Position numbers and translations under genes: made by a program
Source of the DNA: Skermanella mucosa
GTDB lineage: Bacteria; Pseudomonadota; Alphaproteobacteria; Azospirillales; Azospirillaceae
Assembly: GCF_016765655.2 (NCBI RefSeq)
Contig: NZ_CP086106.1
Span: forward strand, 4,734,501 to 4,798,500
Direction of reading: 5' to 3'
Length of the DNA stretch: 64,000 bases
In this document: positions 45,599-54,252 of the stretch, in pieces
How positions within the stretch are numbered: the first letter of the stretch is position 1
Layout of the letters: each line of letters begins with the position of its first letter
Notes under the pieces: generated by a model
Database searches by the model: none
Told to the model about the DNA's origin: nothing
Seen by the model: only the letters and a program-made list of their open reading frames with translations

Positions 45599-45637
45599 GA
45601 CCAACTCGGCGGACCAACCCGGCGGATCAACTCAATG
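45599..45637. repeat. Three 13-bp tandem repeats at ackA end
   Basis: Units start at 45599 (GACCAACTCGGCG), 45612 (GACCAACCCGGCG) and 45625 (GATCAACTCAATG). The array covers the acetate kinase stop (45632-45634) and reaches to within two bases of the adaptor start 45596, so it forms the adaptor's ribosome-binding region. Copy-number slippage would change spacing between the two genes. Confidence 0.65.
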
Positions 45638-46831
45638 GCGGCGGCGTCTCTTGAGGATTTCCAGGGTATGGTGCGCGATCATGCGTTCCTCGTCGGTCGG
45701 GATGACCATCACCCTGACCCGGCTTGTCCCGGCTGAGATCAGGCGGGCGCCCTTCGCGTTGGCCACCTCGTCCAGGTCGATCCCGAGCCAGCGCGCCCTT
45801 CGGCAGATCGCGGCGCGGATCGCGGAAGAGTTCTCTCCGATGCCGGCCGTGAAGACGACGACGTCGAGCCCCTCCAGGGATGCCGCCAGCGAGCCGAGGG
45901 CGAGGCCGGCCCGGTAGACGAAATAGTCCAGGGCGAGCTTGGCGCGGGGGTCCTCGCTGGCGAGCAGGTCGCGAACGTCGTTGCTGATGCCGGACAGTCC
46001 CTTGAGCCCGCAGTCGTGATAGAGCATGTGCTGGACGGCATCGGCGGTCATGCCATTGTTCGTGAGCAGATGGAGGATGACGCCGGCATCGAGCTGCCCG
46101 GGGCGCGTTCCCATGGGCAGGCCGTCCAGGGCCGTGAAACCCATCGTGCTGTCGATGCTCCGGCCGCCGCGGATCGCGCACATGCTGGCGCCGCTGCCGA
46201 GATGCGCCACCACGATGCGGTCGTCGGCGATCTCGGGCGCCAGGGTGGCCAGGGTCCGCGTGATATACTCGTAGCTCAAGCCGTGGAACCCGTACCGGCG
46301 GATACCGTCCCGGTAGAGCCTTTCCGGAATGGCATAGCGGTCGGCCACCTCCGGGTGTCCGCGATGGAAGGCCGTGTCGAAGCACGCGACCTGAAGAACT
46401 TCAGGCTGCATCGCGCGGATCGCCCGGATAGGGAGGAGGTTGTTCGGCTGGTGCAGCGGTGCCAGTGGAACAAGGGCTTCCAGCTTCGTGAGCACGTCAT
46501 CGTCAACCGCCACATGCGTGTCGTAAGCCGGACCGCCATGAACGACGCGGTGGCCGACGGCGGCGGGGAACCCGCCTTCGAGGCGAGCCCGCAGCCAGTG
46601 TCCCAATTGGCCGAGGGCCGCCCGCGCATCCGGCAGATCGCCTACGGAAAAGGTCTCGTCGGCGATCCTCCCCCCTTCCGCATCCCTGGCGATCAGGCGG
46701 GGACGGGTGCCGATTCCCTCGACCTGTCCCTTGAGGTTCAGGTCAAGGCCGCTGGTCTCGCCGACAATGTCGAAGACCTGGAACTTGATGCTCGACGAGC
46801 CGGCATTGGCGACGAGGATGGTATCGGGCAT
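45632..46831 (-). CDS. ackA: Acetate kinase
   Basis: The 399-residue protein belongs to the acetokinase family: NAGSSSIKFQVF at the N-terminus, GHRVVHGG with the substrate Arg, VACFDTAFH, HLGSGASMCAIRGGRSIDSTMGF and the final PTDEERMIAHHT. It interconverts acetyl phosphate + ADP and acetate + ATP. The start codon follows the phosphotransacetylase gene by 4 bp, making the pair a tight unit for substrate-level ATP formation. The next gene downstream is an RND adaptor, unusual for this pathway. Confidence 0.95.
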   Translation of the reverse strand: MPDTILVANAGSSSIKFQVFDIVGETSGLDLNLKGQVEGIGTRPRLIARDAEGGRIADETFSVGDLPDARAALGQLGHWLRARLEGGFPAAVGHRVVHGGPAYDTHVAVDDDVLTKLEALVPLAPLHQPNNLLPIRAIRAMQPEVLQVACFDTAFHRGHPEVADRYAIPERLYRDGIRRYGFHGLSYEYITRTLATLAPEIADDRIVVAHLGSGASMCAIRGGRSIDSTMGFTALDGLPMGTRPGQLDAGVILHLLTNNGMTADAVQHMLYHDCGLKGLSGISNDVRDLLASEDPRAKLALDYFVYRAGLALGSLAASLEGLDVVVFTAGIGENSSAIRAAICRRARWLGIDLDEVANAKGARLISAGTSRVRVMVIPTDEERMIAHHTLEILKRRRRH

Positions 46832-46835
46832 CGCG

Positions 46836-47846
46836 TCATCCCTTTATCGGAGTCTTCGAGCGCAGGCGGTGGGCGTAGAGTGCCGCCACGGCGCAGGACG
46901 CCATGCGCGTCATCACGCTGTCGGCCCTGCTCGTCAGGACGATCGGCACGCGGGCACCCAGGACGACGCCGGCCGCGTCGGCGTTGGCCAGGAACGTCAG
47001 GTTCTTCGCCAGCATGTTGCCGGCTTCCAGATCGGGAACGACCAGGATGTCGGCATGACCGGCCACGGGCGAGTCGATGCCCTTGATGCGCGCCGCTTCC
47101 GGGCTGATCGCGTTGTCGAGCGCCAATGGCCCTTCCAGCAATCCGCCGGTGATCTGGCGGCGATCAGCCATCTTGCAAAGCGCCGCCGCCTCGATGGTCG
47201 ATGGGATCTTCGGGTTGACCGTTTCGACGGCAGATAAGATCGCGACCTTGGGTTGGTCGTTGCCGAGCGCCCGGACAAGGTCGACGGCGTTCTGGACGAT
47301 GTCGCACTTGTCCTCGAGCGTCGGCTGGATGTTGATCGCCGCGTCGGTGATGACGAGCGGCTTGGGATATGTCGGCACATCCATGATGAAGACGTGGCTG
47401 ACCCGCCGGCCGGTCCTGAGGCCGGTGTCCCGCTTCATGACCTCGCTCATCAACTCGTCGGTATGCAGGCTGCCCTTCATCAGCAGCTCGGCCCGCCCGG
47501 ACCTTACCAGCCCGACAGCCGCCGCGGCGGCCTCGTGGCTATGGGCCGCCTCGACGATCTCGTAAGGGGCGATGTTCAGTCCGGCCTTTTCCGCCACGGC
47601 CCGGATCTTTTCGGCGGGGCCGACCAGTACCGGCACGATGATGCCGGCCTCGGCCGCCTCGACCGCCCCGCGCAGCGAAGACTCGTCGCAAGGATGCGCC
47701 ACCGCGGTCGGGACCGCCGGATTCTCGCGGGTCAGGGCGATCAGGCGTTCGTACTTGTCATGCCGGCGGGCCGATGAACCGGCCTGGGTGTTCGCGCTGG
47801 CCGGCATGTTCACGCTGGCCGGCGATGCGGCGTCCCTCTGTTTCAT
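46836..47846 (-). CDS. pta: Phosphate acetyl/butyryltransferase
   Basis: The 336-residue protein is of the PTA_PTB family without an extra N-terminal domain: GIIVPVLVGPAEKIRAVAE, GSLHTDELMSEVM, ITDAAINIQPTLEDK, GGLLEGPLALDNAIS and the late PDLEAGNMLAKNL. It converts acyl-CoA and phosphate into acyl phosphate. The closest relatives by pattern are the phosphate acetyltransferases of alphaproteobacterial pta-ackA-fabI-DUF3141 clusters and the PTA half of bifunctional enoyl-CoA hydratase fusions; acetyl is likely because ackA follows at 4 bp. A Ser/Ala-rich leader of about 30 residues precedes the fold, so the start may be later. Confidence 0.93.
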   Translation of the reverse strand: MKQRDAASPASVNMPASANTQAGSSARRHDKYERLIALTRENPAVPTAVAHPCDESSLRGAVEAAEAGIIVPVLVGPAEKIRAVAEKAGLNIAPYEIVEAAHSHEAAAAAVGLVRSGRAELLMKGSLHTDELMSEVMKRDTGLRTGRRVSHVFIMDVPTYPKPLVITDAAINIQPTLEDKCDIVQNAVDLVRALGNDQPKVAILSAVETVNPKIPSTIEAAALCKMADRRQITGGLLEGPLALDNAISPEAARIKGIDSPVAGHADILVVPDLEAGNMLAKNLTFLANADAAGVVLGARVPIVLTSRADSVMTRMASCAVAALYAHRLRSKTPIKG

Positions 47847-47903
47847 TCCTCGGGGCCTTCCTTGGCGGTTGGCGGCAGCCGGGGCCGGCTGCCGCCGCCG
47901 GCG

Positions 47904-48371
47904 TCACCAGTACAGGATCATGCCGACGTCGCCGGGCATGCCGTTGGGGTAGTTCAGGATCTGGGCCCTCAGCTTGTAGCCGAGAGGGCGCAGATTTCGA
48001 TCCCAGGCGTCGTAGGCTTCCCTGGCGAAGCCGGTCAGTGTTTCGGGCCAGTCCGGTTCGAAGTTGTTGATCGCCCGCCCACTGTCCGTGCAGAACTCAC
48101 TGGAAAAGCTGAGAACCTGGATCTCCTTCTCACCGCGCTCGGCCGCGCGGCGAACTGCCGCGGTTACCCGCGCCTTGGCTTCAGGGTGGATGTGCTGGGT
48201 CAGAAAAGCCTGATAAACATCCTTCTGTTCGGATTCGATTTTCTTCTGATGCTCGAGCGCCTGGCGCAGCTCGGCCATTTCCTTGTCTTCCGTGATCTTG
48301 CGCAGTTCCTCGGGCCTGATCAGTCCTTCGAACTGCGGTGAACCGGGTTCTTCGGGAACGGGTTGGGTCAT
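47904..48371 (-). CDS. Hypothetical cytoplasmic protein of the pta-ackA operon
   Basis: The 155-residue product has no signal or membrane helix. Its first half is helical and charged (ELRKITEDKEMAELRQALEHQ), the second half mixed (IQVLSFSSEFCTDSGRAINNFEPDWPETL and GYKLRAQILNYPNGMPGDVGMILYW). It lies 24 bp after the DUF3141 gene and 57 bp before pta, and this position argues for a role with them. I do not recognise a family. Confidence 0.8.
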   Translation of the reverse strand: MTQPVPEEPGSPQFEGLIRPEELRKITEDKEMAELRQALEHQKKIESEQKDVYQAFLTQHIHPEAKARVTAAVRRAAERGEKEIQVLSFSSEFCTDSGRAINNFEPDWPETLTGFAREAYDAWDRNLRPLGYKLRAQILNYPNGMPGDVGMILYW

Positions 48372-48395
48372 GGCTTCACTCCTCGTTCAGTGACA

Positions 48396-50678
48396 TCAGC
48401 CGGCTTGGCGGTGGGGAGCATCACCGGGCTCCTTCGCTCGGGCAGCCGGGTCCGGCTCAAGGTCGAGCAGCCGCTTGATCTGGCTGAACCGGGCCAGTTC
48501 GTTGGGATGCGCCGTGCCGCGCATGTCCAGAAGCTGTTGAACGGCCTCGACCAGGGTGCGGCGGAGCTGTGTCGTCGGCACCAGCTTAGGCAGGGCCGCC
48601 AGCGCGCGCTCACCATCGAGTTCCATCAGGAAGACCTGCTCCTTCAGGATCTCGCGCAACCGGTCCGGGGACACCTGCTCGCCCTCCCGGCGTTCCCTGC
48701 CGATCCTGCGAAGCATCTGGAAACCGCGTTCGTCGACCGAACGCCCGCTCTCGCGGACATGGATCATGATGCGGATCAGCGCTTCCAGACTGCCGCCCTC
48801 CTCGACCCGCGCCTTGATCTCCTCGATCCGCTTCCGCACCAGCGCTTCATGGGCCTCGTCCCGAACCGGCCTGGGGCGCGCCTCGGCCCCTGGCCTGTGC
48901 AGGCCGACAAGCGCCTGCAGCATCGGGGATCCATAGGTGTTCATGAACAATGCCTCGTATGCCGCATCGCGCATGTCGCGCCAGGCATCGAGTGATTGGA
49001 CGATCTGGTCGGAGACCTGCTTCTGGGCCTTCAGGTAGGGATTGTCGTCCGGCACCGGGCGCCGGTTTTGTCGCACGGTCTCGGCCATCGCCTTGATGAC
49101 CTGCATGGCCGGATTGAGATCGGACAGCATGTAGTACTTGGCCCGGTGTGAACTCGTGCGCCGCAGCGCCTCGGCACTGGCTTCCGTCGTCATGGCGCGG
49201 ACCCAGGGCCGCAGGAACATGTCATACAATCCGAGATTGATTTCGGATACCCGTGCCACCGTCGCGAAACGCAGGTCGTCCTCCGGATCGTTGACCCCGA
49301 ACGCGCGGATGTCGTCGAGCGTACGGCGCTCGAAACGGGTGACGTAGTTGCCGACGATCAAGTCGCCCTCGACGCTGTTCGCAGGCTTGGGCTCGATGAT
49401 CAGCTCATAGAGGCCGGGCGGCAGCAGATCGACCAGATCGATGTTCTCGACGAACTCGGCCGTTTCCTTCCGAGCAACCTTGCCGGACACGAAAATGCCG
49501 AGATGGCCGATATCGTGATGCAGATTATAGATGATGGTCTGCTCGCGGGAGCGGATGTCATCGACGCTGTCGTACAGATCGAGGATCCAGCCGAGCGCCT
49601 GCTGGGGCGGCGTGATGTTGTCGCCGAACGAGGCGAATACCAGGATTGGCGAGCGGATGTTGCGCAGGTCGATCCGCTGCCCTTCCTTGGTGACGATCTG
49701 GCCGGAGGACAGCTTGTTGCCGACGAAAAGCTCGTCGGTGATGGCCTGGATCTCCTCCCCGTTCAGCAGGAAGAAGCCGCTCCACCATTTCTCGAACTCC
49801 AGGTAGCGCTTTTCCTCGGTGTCGATCTTGGAATAGAGATTGTACGATTTGCTCCAGTAGGTGTGGCTGGGATTGAGATTCTCAAAATTAGATACCAGCT
49901 GAGAGCCGTCGAAACGGCCATTGCCCAGGTCGTTGGCAAGCGCCGTTAGCCAGGTGCCGCCGAGCAACCCCCCGGAGTAGCGCATCGGGTTCTGACCTTT
50001 CACGCCGGCCCAGTACGACAGGGGCGATCCGGCGATGATCATCGGTCCCATCAGCTCTGGATGCATGGCGCCCAGCGCCATCACGGCCCAGCCCGCCTGG
50101 CAGTTGGCAATGACGCAGGGCTTGCCCTTGGCGTCCGGATGCAGGGCGTGCACGCGCTCGATGAAGGCCGCTTCGCCGGCGGCGACATCGCCGAGTGTCT
50201 GGCCGGGAACCGGCTCGGGCAGGAAGCTGATGAAATAGCAGGGATGGCCCGCCTCCAGGGCGTTGCCGATCTGGCTATCCGGCTTGAAGCCGCCGATACC
50301 CGGACCATGCCCGGCCCTGGGGTCGACGATGATGAAGGGGCGTTTCGTCGGATCGACCCGCAGACGGGCATCCGGGCTGGGAATGATCCGCAGCAGCAGG
50401 TAGTTGCAGGGCCGCTCGAGCGTCCTGCCATCCATCACGAGTTCATTCCGGAAGGAAAGAACCGGCGGCTTTCCCGCTTCGGCGTGCTCGACCGCCTGAT
50501 TGCCGCGCTCGCGCATGACATCCCAGAACAGGATCGTACGCTGGAAAGCGTCTGCCATGTAATCGAAAGTACTGCCAAATGGGTTGAAAAGTGCAAGGGG
50601 TTCTGGAGCGGGACCCGCTTTTCGATCCGGTCTTGAAGGCTGCGGCGAAGTTGAAGAGCTTGTCAAGCGTGGCGGCAT
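48396..50678 (-). CDS. DUF3141 protein, PhaC-like alpha/beta hydrolase
   Basis: The 760-residue protein belongs to the DUF3141 family, often labelled 3-hydroxyalkanoate synthetase. An alpha/beta-hydrolase fold (about 100-400) contains VDPRAGHGPGIGG, a lipase-box-like VIANCQAGWAVMALG in which Cys193 takes the nucleophile place as in PHA synthases, FGDNITPPQQALG and HHDIGHLGIFVSGKVA with a likely catalytic His. A long helical C-terminal region follows (about 500-760). PHA synthase activity has not to my knowledge been proven for this group. It heads the nine-gene minus unit. CAGGGAG precedes ATG 50678, with a hairpin further up. Confidence 0.88.
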   Translation of the reverse strand: MPPRLTSSSTSPQPSRPDRKAGPAPEPLALFNPFGSTFDYMADAFQRTILFWDVMRERGNQAVEHAEAGKPPVLSFRNELVMDGRTLERPCNYLLLRIIPSPDARLRVDPTKRPFIIVDPRAGHGPGIGGFKPDSQIGNALEAGHPCYFISFLPEPVPGQTLGDVAAGEAAFIERVHALHPDAKGKPCVIANCQAGWAVMALGAMHPELMGPMIIAGSPLSYWAGVKGQNPMRYSGGLLGGTWLTALANDLGNGRFDGSQLVSNFENLNPSHTYWSKSYNLYSKIDTEEKRYLEFEKWWSGFFLLNGEEIQAITDELFVGNKLSSGQIVTKEGQRIDLRNIRSPILVFASFGDNITPPQQALGWILDLYDSVDDIRSREQTIIYNLHHDIGHLGIFVSGKVARKETAEFVENIDLVDLLPPGLYELIIEPKPANSVEGDLIVGNYVTRFERRTLDDIRAFGVNDPEDDLRFATVARVSEINLGLYDMFLRPWVRAMTTEASAEALRRTSSHRAKYYMLSDLNPAMQVIKAMAETVRQNRRPVPDDNPYLKAQKQVSDQIVQSLDAWRDMRDAAYEALFMNTYGSPMLQALVGLHRPGAEARPRPVRDEAHEALVRKRIEEIKARVEEGGSLEALIRIMIHVRESGRSVDERGFQMLRRIGRERREGEQVSPDRLREILKEQVFLMELDGERALAALPKLVPTTQLRRTLVEAVQQLLDMRGTAHPNELARFSQIKRLLDLEPDPAARAKEPGDAPHRQAG

Positions 50679-50703
50679 CTAGAACTCCCTGGCGTTAATC
50701 TCT

Positions 50704-50722
50704 GTGCACCGTCTCGGTGCAT
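50704..50722 (-). promoter_or_regulatory. Hairpin in DUF3141 leader
   Basis: TGCACCG (50705-50711) pairs with CGGTGCA (50715-50721) around TCT, extended by a G-T pair. On the minus strand it lies 26-44 nt before the DUF3141 start, so it would sit in the 5' untranslated leader of the nine-gene unit or act as an operator. Confidence 0.4.
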
Positions 50723-51083
50723 CGGCGTCGAGCCGAAACCGACGACCTGAACAAAGGGCTGTTTACCATTCCCATTTCGACGGATCGAAAGCTCGGGCCG
50801 GACTATTGGCTGGCTTTGCGGTCCGGCCGGCGGCTTGAATCCCGGCAGGCTCTTTCGGATACAAGGTTTCAGGACTGCGCAACTACTTGGCACTCGAATT
50901 AGCGTCATTTTTATTGTATTCGCCAGTTTCTGATTTCAGTCTTCCCGGGCTTGATGAGTTCTTATTATTTGCCTTTTTCTCACGATCTGCTTTGCGTCTT
51001 CCACCATGTTCGCGGGAACGTTCTTGGTCCACGTCACAGTCGTGCAGGGATAATAGAAGGGGCAAAACGGAGTTTCCAAGCCT

Positions 51084-51115
51084 GTTACCGTTTCACGGCC
51101 GGCATGTTACCTGCC
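51084..51115 (+). promoter_or_regulatory. GTTACCGT motif with half-matching partner
   Basis: GTTACCGTTTC (51084-51094) is followed 21 bp later by GTTACCTGCCC (51105-51115), which keeps the first six motif bases. The 21-bp direct spacing matches that near 30.3 kb. Confidence 0.5.
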
Positions 51116-51259
51116 CACGACATGCAGTCTGCCGCAATCCGTACGCGCGCACGGCAGCCTGTCCGGGCCCGTACACTGACCAGCTTACCCGTACCTCCGG
51201 TCTCGGAAGTCCCCTTGGTTCGTAAATGGCGCAAAATCAATTCATGGCAAACCTCAGAT

Positions 51260-51270
51260 GATACGGTAAC
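51260..51270 (-). promoter_or_regulatory. GTTACCGT motif on minus strand
   Basis: GATACGGTAAC, i.e. GTTACCGTATC on the minus strand, the same 11-mer as at 27820. It lies 174-184 bp upstream of ATG 51444 and also faces the DUF3141 unit. Confidence 0.5.
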
Positions 51271-51486
51271 AAGATATCGCCATACTCGTATATGGTTCGG
51301 AGTTTTCGCGATATTTCAGAATAAAAAGAACCCGTATCGGCGATTTTTTCTCGCATTTATTATCTTTCCTGTTTTATCTTGATTGGTATGGGGCCGGGGT
51401 GAATATCAATGTACCAAATAAATAATGTTGACCTTGAGAAAGCATGAACAGATACGGCTCAACCGCAGCGCTGGCACAGTTCATCT

Positions 51487-52263
51487 TTGAAGCGCTCCAG
51501 GGCGCTGCTATTGTCGTACCGACTATCGCCGCTCAAGAACAAACAGCCAAACCGGACGCGACTATCGATCTTACAGGCGGTTCAGCCGCCGCCGGTATCG
51601 GATGCGCCTGGTCAAGGTGGGACACGATCCTTCGAGTTGAATATCTACAAGGGAGACTTTCAGGCAGTGGCCAACAAACTTGCAGGTCAGCGCGCCAAGT
51701 TCAGCAGAGGGAGAGCGCTGTTCTACACCGCGGACGACGACAACCAGCGCCTGCGGGCCGTCAGGCTCATGGCGGAGGTGCTGGCGCACGCTCCGAAAGC
51801 TGGTTTCTCGGAGGATGAGGTTACCCAAGGCGCGGAAATCCCGAGAGAGGTGCTCAAGCTCAAGCTCGATCCCGTCGCATTCGATCCGGAACCTGAAGCC
51901 GGCGAAAGCGACGATCAGGCCGTGGCGTCTCTGGCGAAGAACATCGACGTCACCGATATCGTCGAGATCGGCGAAGACGCGGAGTTTGTCTACGCCTACG
52001 GCTATCGCTGCGCACCGGACCGCCTCAAGATCGGGAGCACGGTTTCAGATGTGACCGCGCGCGTCACTGCCCAGATCGGCACCGGCACGCCCGACAGGCC
52101 ACGCCTGATGCTGACGATCAGGACCCATGATTGCCGGACCCTGGAAAAGGCGTTGCACCAAATCCTCCGCTTCAAAGGCCGACATGTCGCCGGCGCCGGT
52201 GCGGAGTGGTTCATTACCACTCGCGATGAGGTCAAAAGCCTGTACGACCGCATCCTTTCCTGA
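51487..52263 (+). CDS. GIY-YIG/T5orf172-type nuclease-like protein
   Basis: The C-terminal 90 residues match the T5orf172/MUG113 branch of the GIY-YIG superfamily: FVYAYGYRCAPDRLKIGSTVSDVTARVTAQ, then RTLEKALHQILRFKGRH and EWFITTRDEV. The upstream part (from FELNIYKGDF, YTADDDNQRLRAVRLM) also recurs with this domain. The frame opens only with TTG 51487 and a basic, atypical leader. A better start, ATG 51444 with GAGAAAG before it, lies in the frame that is one base behind, giving a protein-like N-terminus (AALAQFIFEALQGAAIVV). A frameshift at about 51580-51620 is therefore suspected. Function may be DNA binding or cleavage, often phage- or island-linked. Confidence 0.7.
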   Translation: MKRSRALLLSYRLSPLKNKQPNRTRLSILQAVQPPPVSDAPGQGGTRSFELNIYKGDFQAVANKLAGQRAKFSRGRALFYTADDDNQRLRAVRLMAEVLAHAPKAGFSEDEVTQGAEIPREVLKLKLDPVAFDPEPEAGESDDQAVASLAKNIDVTDIVEIGEDAEFVYAYGYRCAPDRLKIGSTVSDVTARVTAQIGTGTPDRPRLMLTIRTHDCRTLEKALHQILRFKGRHVAGAGAEWFITTRDEVKSLYDRILS

Positions 52264-52349
52264 GCAGACATCGCCCCGGGGAGGGACGGCAGAACGGTCG
52301 CCGGTGCGCCGATCCAGGAAACCAACCGGTCCTGGTCGCCGGGCTCCTC

Positions 52350-52640
52350 GCCGACGATGCCACCGTCAGTTTCCCCCGCAGCGACCGGATCCGAAGCCGC
52401 TTCAACCTCGTGTTGGTGGCGGTCTCGTCGATGAACGCCAGCCGCTCAGGCTATCGGCACATCCGGGACCGGCGGTCCCGCGCCACGTCACGGCGACCGC
52501 CCTCGCTTGCCAGCAGTGCGTTTTGTTGACGGCGAAGCCGCGGGCGGCTTCCAGTCTGGCTGCCGGGTCGGGCATGGTGATGTCGCCCTTCGCCTTTACC
52601 CAGCGATCAGGAGGTCTGCAAGGGCGCGAGCCTGCCGCCG
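52350..52640 (-). mobile_element. IS630-family transposase relic
   Basis: Two minus-strand peptide segments in different frames resemble IS630 transposases. One is an N-terminal winged-helix segment VKAKGDITMPDPAARLEAARG (about 52610-52545, given here at 21 letters in family terms: KAKGDIT, AARLEAARG). The other is a catalytic-core segment PERLAFIDETATNT followed by RSLRGK (about 52450-52365), where FIDET holds a DDE-motif Asp. The spacer between them is about 15 codons too short and stops and frameshifts interrupt the frame, so it is a dead fragment. No terminal inverted repeats are clear. Confidence 0.5.
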
Positions 52641-52713
52641 ACTGGCGGACGCTCTTGCCGCGCAACCTCCGGCGAACCGATTCGAAAAAGCCAATGAAAT
52701 CGACTGGAAGGTA

Positions 52714-52757
52714 TGGTGGGCGCGACAAGGATTGAACCTGTGCCCCTACGATGTCAA
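52714..52757 (-). other. Isolated 3' half of tRNA-Val, possible att site
   Basis: Read on the minus strand, this piece gives anticodon loop TTGACAT (anticodon GAC), 3' anticodon stem CGTAG, variable loop, T stem ACAGG/CTTGT around TTCAATC, 3' acceptor strand CGCGCCC, discriminator A and CCA. The T arm folds with one G-T pair. No matching 5' half (D arm or GGGCGCG) lies upstream. An isolated tRNA 3' end of this kind is what site-specific integration leaves at the far end of an inserted element. Confidence 0.65.
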
Positions 52758-52894
52758 GAAAGAGTTCAGGCAAGGAAAATAAGCAAAATCAAAGCCCTCC
52801 CAGATTGAAAGGTGCCCTCCAGGATCTGGCTTTTGCCAAAGACTGGCGAGGACAGTGTACGGATCGGACTCCATCAGTCCAATGGCCAAATTCT

Positions 52895-53851
52895 TCAACC
52901 ATGTTCAAGACGGGCGACTACGGGACGGTGATCGGACCCGACGTCCGGTCCCGGCGCGATCTTCCTCAGGCGCACGCCCTGTCCGGCAAGGACATGATCG
53001 ATCGGAAGACCCGCCCAGCCCAGCCTGGATGGGAAAGTGCCCCGACGCAGCAGGGGCACATCCAGTCCGCTTGCTTCAAGGAAGCGGCGGAATTCGGAAG
53101 ACCACGGCGTCGTGTTGAAGTCGCCGGCGACGGCAACCGGTCCCTGGGTGTTCCGGATCGCCTCGGCCAAAAGCTCCAGCAAGGCGCGCTGAGGGCGTAG
53201 GCCTCGGCGTTCGATCGCGTGATCGGGGTGGACACCGATCAGCGTAAAGGGCAATCCCGGGTGGGCGACATGCACCATCAGCAATCCCTGATCGTCCTGA
53301 TCGTGGCTGGCCAGCCGGCGTAACGGATGGCGGCTCAGGATCATGATCTGGTCACCCTGGCTGTCCGGACCCAGCGCGCGGTAAGGGTAGGTATGGTCGA
53401 GACGTCCGAGCAGTGCCTTCCGCCAGTCGGAACTGACCTCAAGGATGACCAACACATCGGCATCACAGAGAGCGAGCCAATCGAGCGCTTTCTCTTTATC
53501 GGGATTATGGCGCAAGGCGTTGAACGAGACGATCGTCGTTCCTGGCCCACCGCGGTTGCCATCGCTTCGGGCCTCGGCACCCGACCGGGAAAGCTCGTGG
53601 TGGAGGATGTCGGCCAGATTCATGGCCAGGGCGGCGGCGATGACCGCGCTCTGCCCCCGGGTGTCAGCCGCCCGCGCGATCGGCAGCGCAAGAAGACATC
53701 CGGCGGTGAGATGAAGCCGGAAATGGCTGAGCAGCGAAAGCCGCCAGTCAGCACGCCCGAGCAGCGAGGCTGCCGTAACGCCCAATGCGCCACCGGCGAC
53801 GCACCAAGCTGCTGTCTCTGTCAACCCTGCTCGGGATACTCGCCCCATCAT
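52895..53851 (-). CDS. Membrane-anchored endonuclease/exonuclease/phosphatase-family protein
   Basis: The 318-residue protein has two or three hydrophobic helices in the first 80 residues and then an EEP domain: VSFNALRHNPDKEKALDWLA, DVLVILEVSS (metal-binding Glu), LIGVHPDHA, VAGDFNTTPWS and GSDHRPVVARL with the catalytic Asp-His. The family hydrolyses phosphodiesters in nucleic acids, lipids or phosphoinositides; membrane-linked forms probably act in the periplasm. ATG 53851 has GGAG 4 bases away; ATG 53848 is equally possible, TTG 53881 less so. It stands alone. Confidence 0.87.
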   Translation of the reverse strand: MMGRVSRAGLTETAAWCVAGGALGVTAASLLGRADWRLSLLSHFRLHLTAGCLLALPIARAADTRGQSAVIAAALAMNLADILHHELSRSGAEARSDGNRGGPGTTIVSFNALRHNPDKEKALDWLALCDADVLVILEVSSDWRKALLGRLDHTYPYRALGPDSQGDQIMILSRHPLRRLASHDQDDQGLLMVHVAHPGLPFTLIGVHPDHAIERRGLRPQRALLELLAEAIRNTQGPVAVAGDFNTTPWSSEFRRFLEASGLDVPLLRRGTFPSRLGWAGLPIDHVLAGQGVRLRKIAPGPDVGSDHRPVVARLEHG

Positions 53852-54252
53852 GATCTCCGGCTGTCCGAACTGTCCTGACAAACCGGCCTCAAGAGAGCGG
53901 GTTCCAACGTTGACCGTGAGATTGGCTTCGATCGTGGCCCGGGCGGTTGTCGATACCTTCCATGTTAATGCGTCCGGCCGACCCGATCACGGGCGCCTGT
54001 ATTCGGGCATTTGCCTGGAGTGTCCGCCAGCGGCACCGCTATAGCGTTCCTGATCCGGGTGATGGGCCCCGTGTATTCCGGGCTGACACTACGAGTAGTT
54101 TCTCAAAATGCCGCGGCGATCAGGCTGGCCGTTCAGATTCCATGGAACTGTCCGCTTCCGGCTGGTGTCTATCCCGGCAAGACCTTCGGCCGCGACCGCA
54201 AAATGAAGCGACCGCAGCCGATGGTGAACGAGTATCGACTAGGAGACTGAAG
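53852..54252. other. Intergenic region, nothing clear
   Basis: This stretch lies between the EEP gene and the tiny membrane gene. I see no gene, repeat or convincing promoter. A GGAAC near 54143 lacks the CGTT expected for an EcfG promoter. Confidence 0.4.

Larger units (their letters stand above)
50679..51443. other. 765-bp intergenic region, AT-rich toward the right
   Basis: The region separates divergent genes. Its left part holds the hairpin at 50704-50722. It carries GTTACCGT sites at 51084-51115 and 51260-51270. From about 50880, and strongly from 51280 to 51440, the DNA is much richer in A and T than its surroundings, suggesting foreign origin or a promoter region. Open frames inside are lysine/asparagine-rich or arginine-rich and have no ribosome sites. 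No gene supported. Confidence 0.55.

Noticed and set aside
50883-51065. Minus-strand 60-residue basic frame
   Set aside because: It opens with TTG, has no ribosome site, and its composition follows the AT-rich spacer.
52714-52790. Complete tRNA gene
   Set aside because: Only the 3' half can be folded; no D arm or 5' acceptor strand is present.
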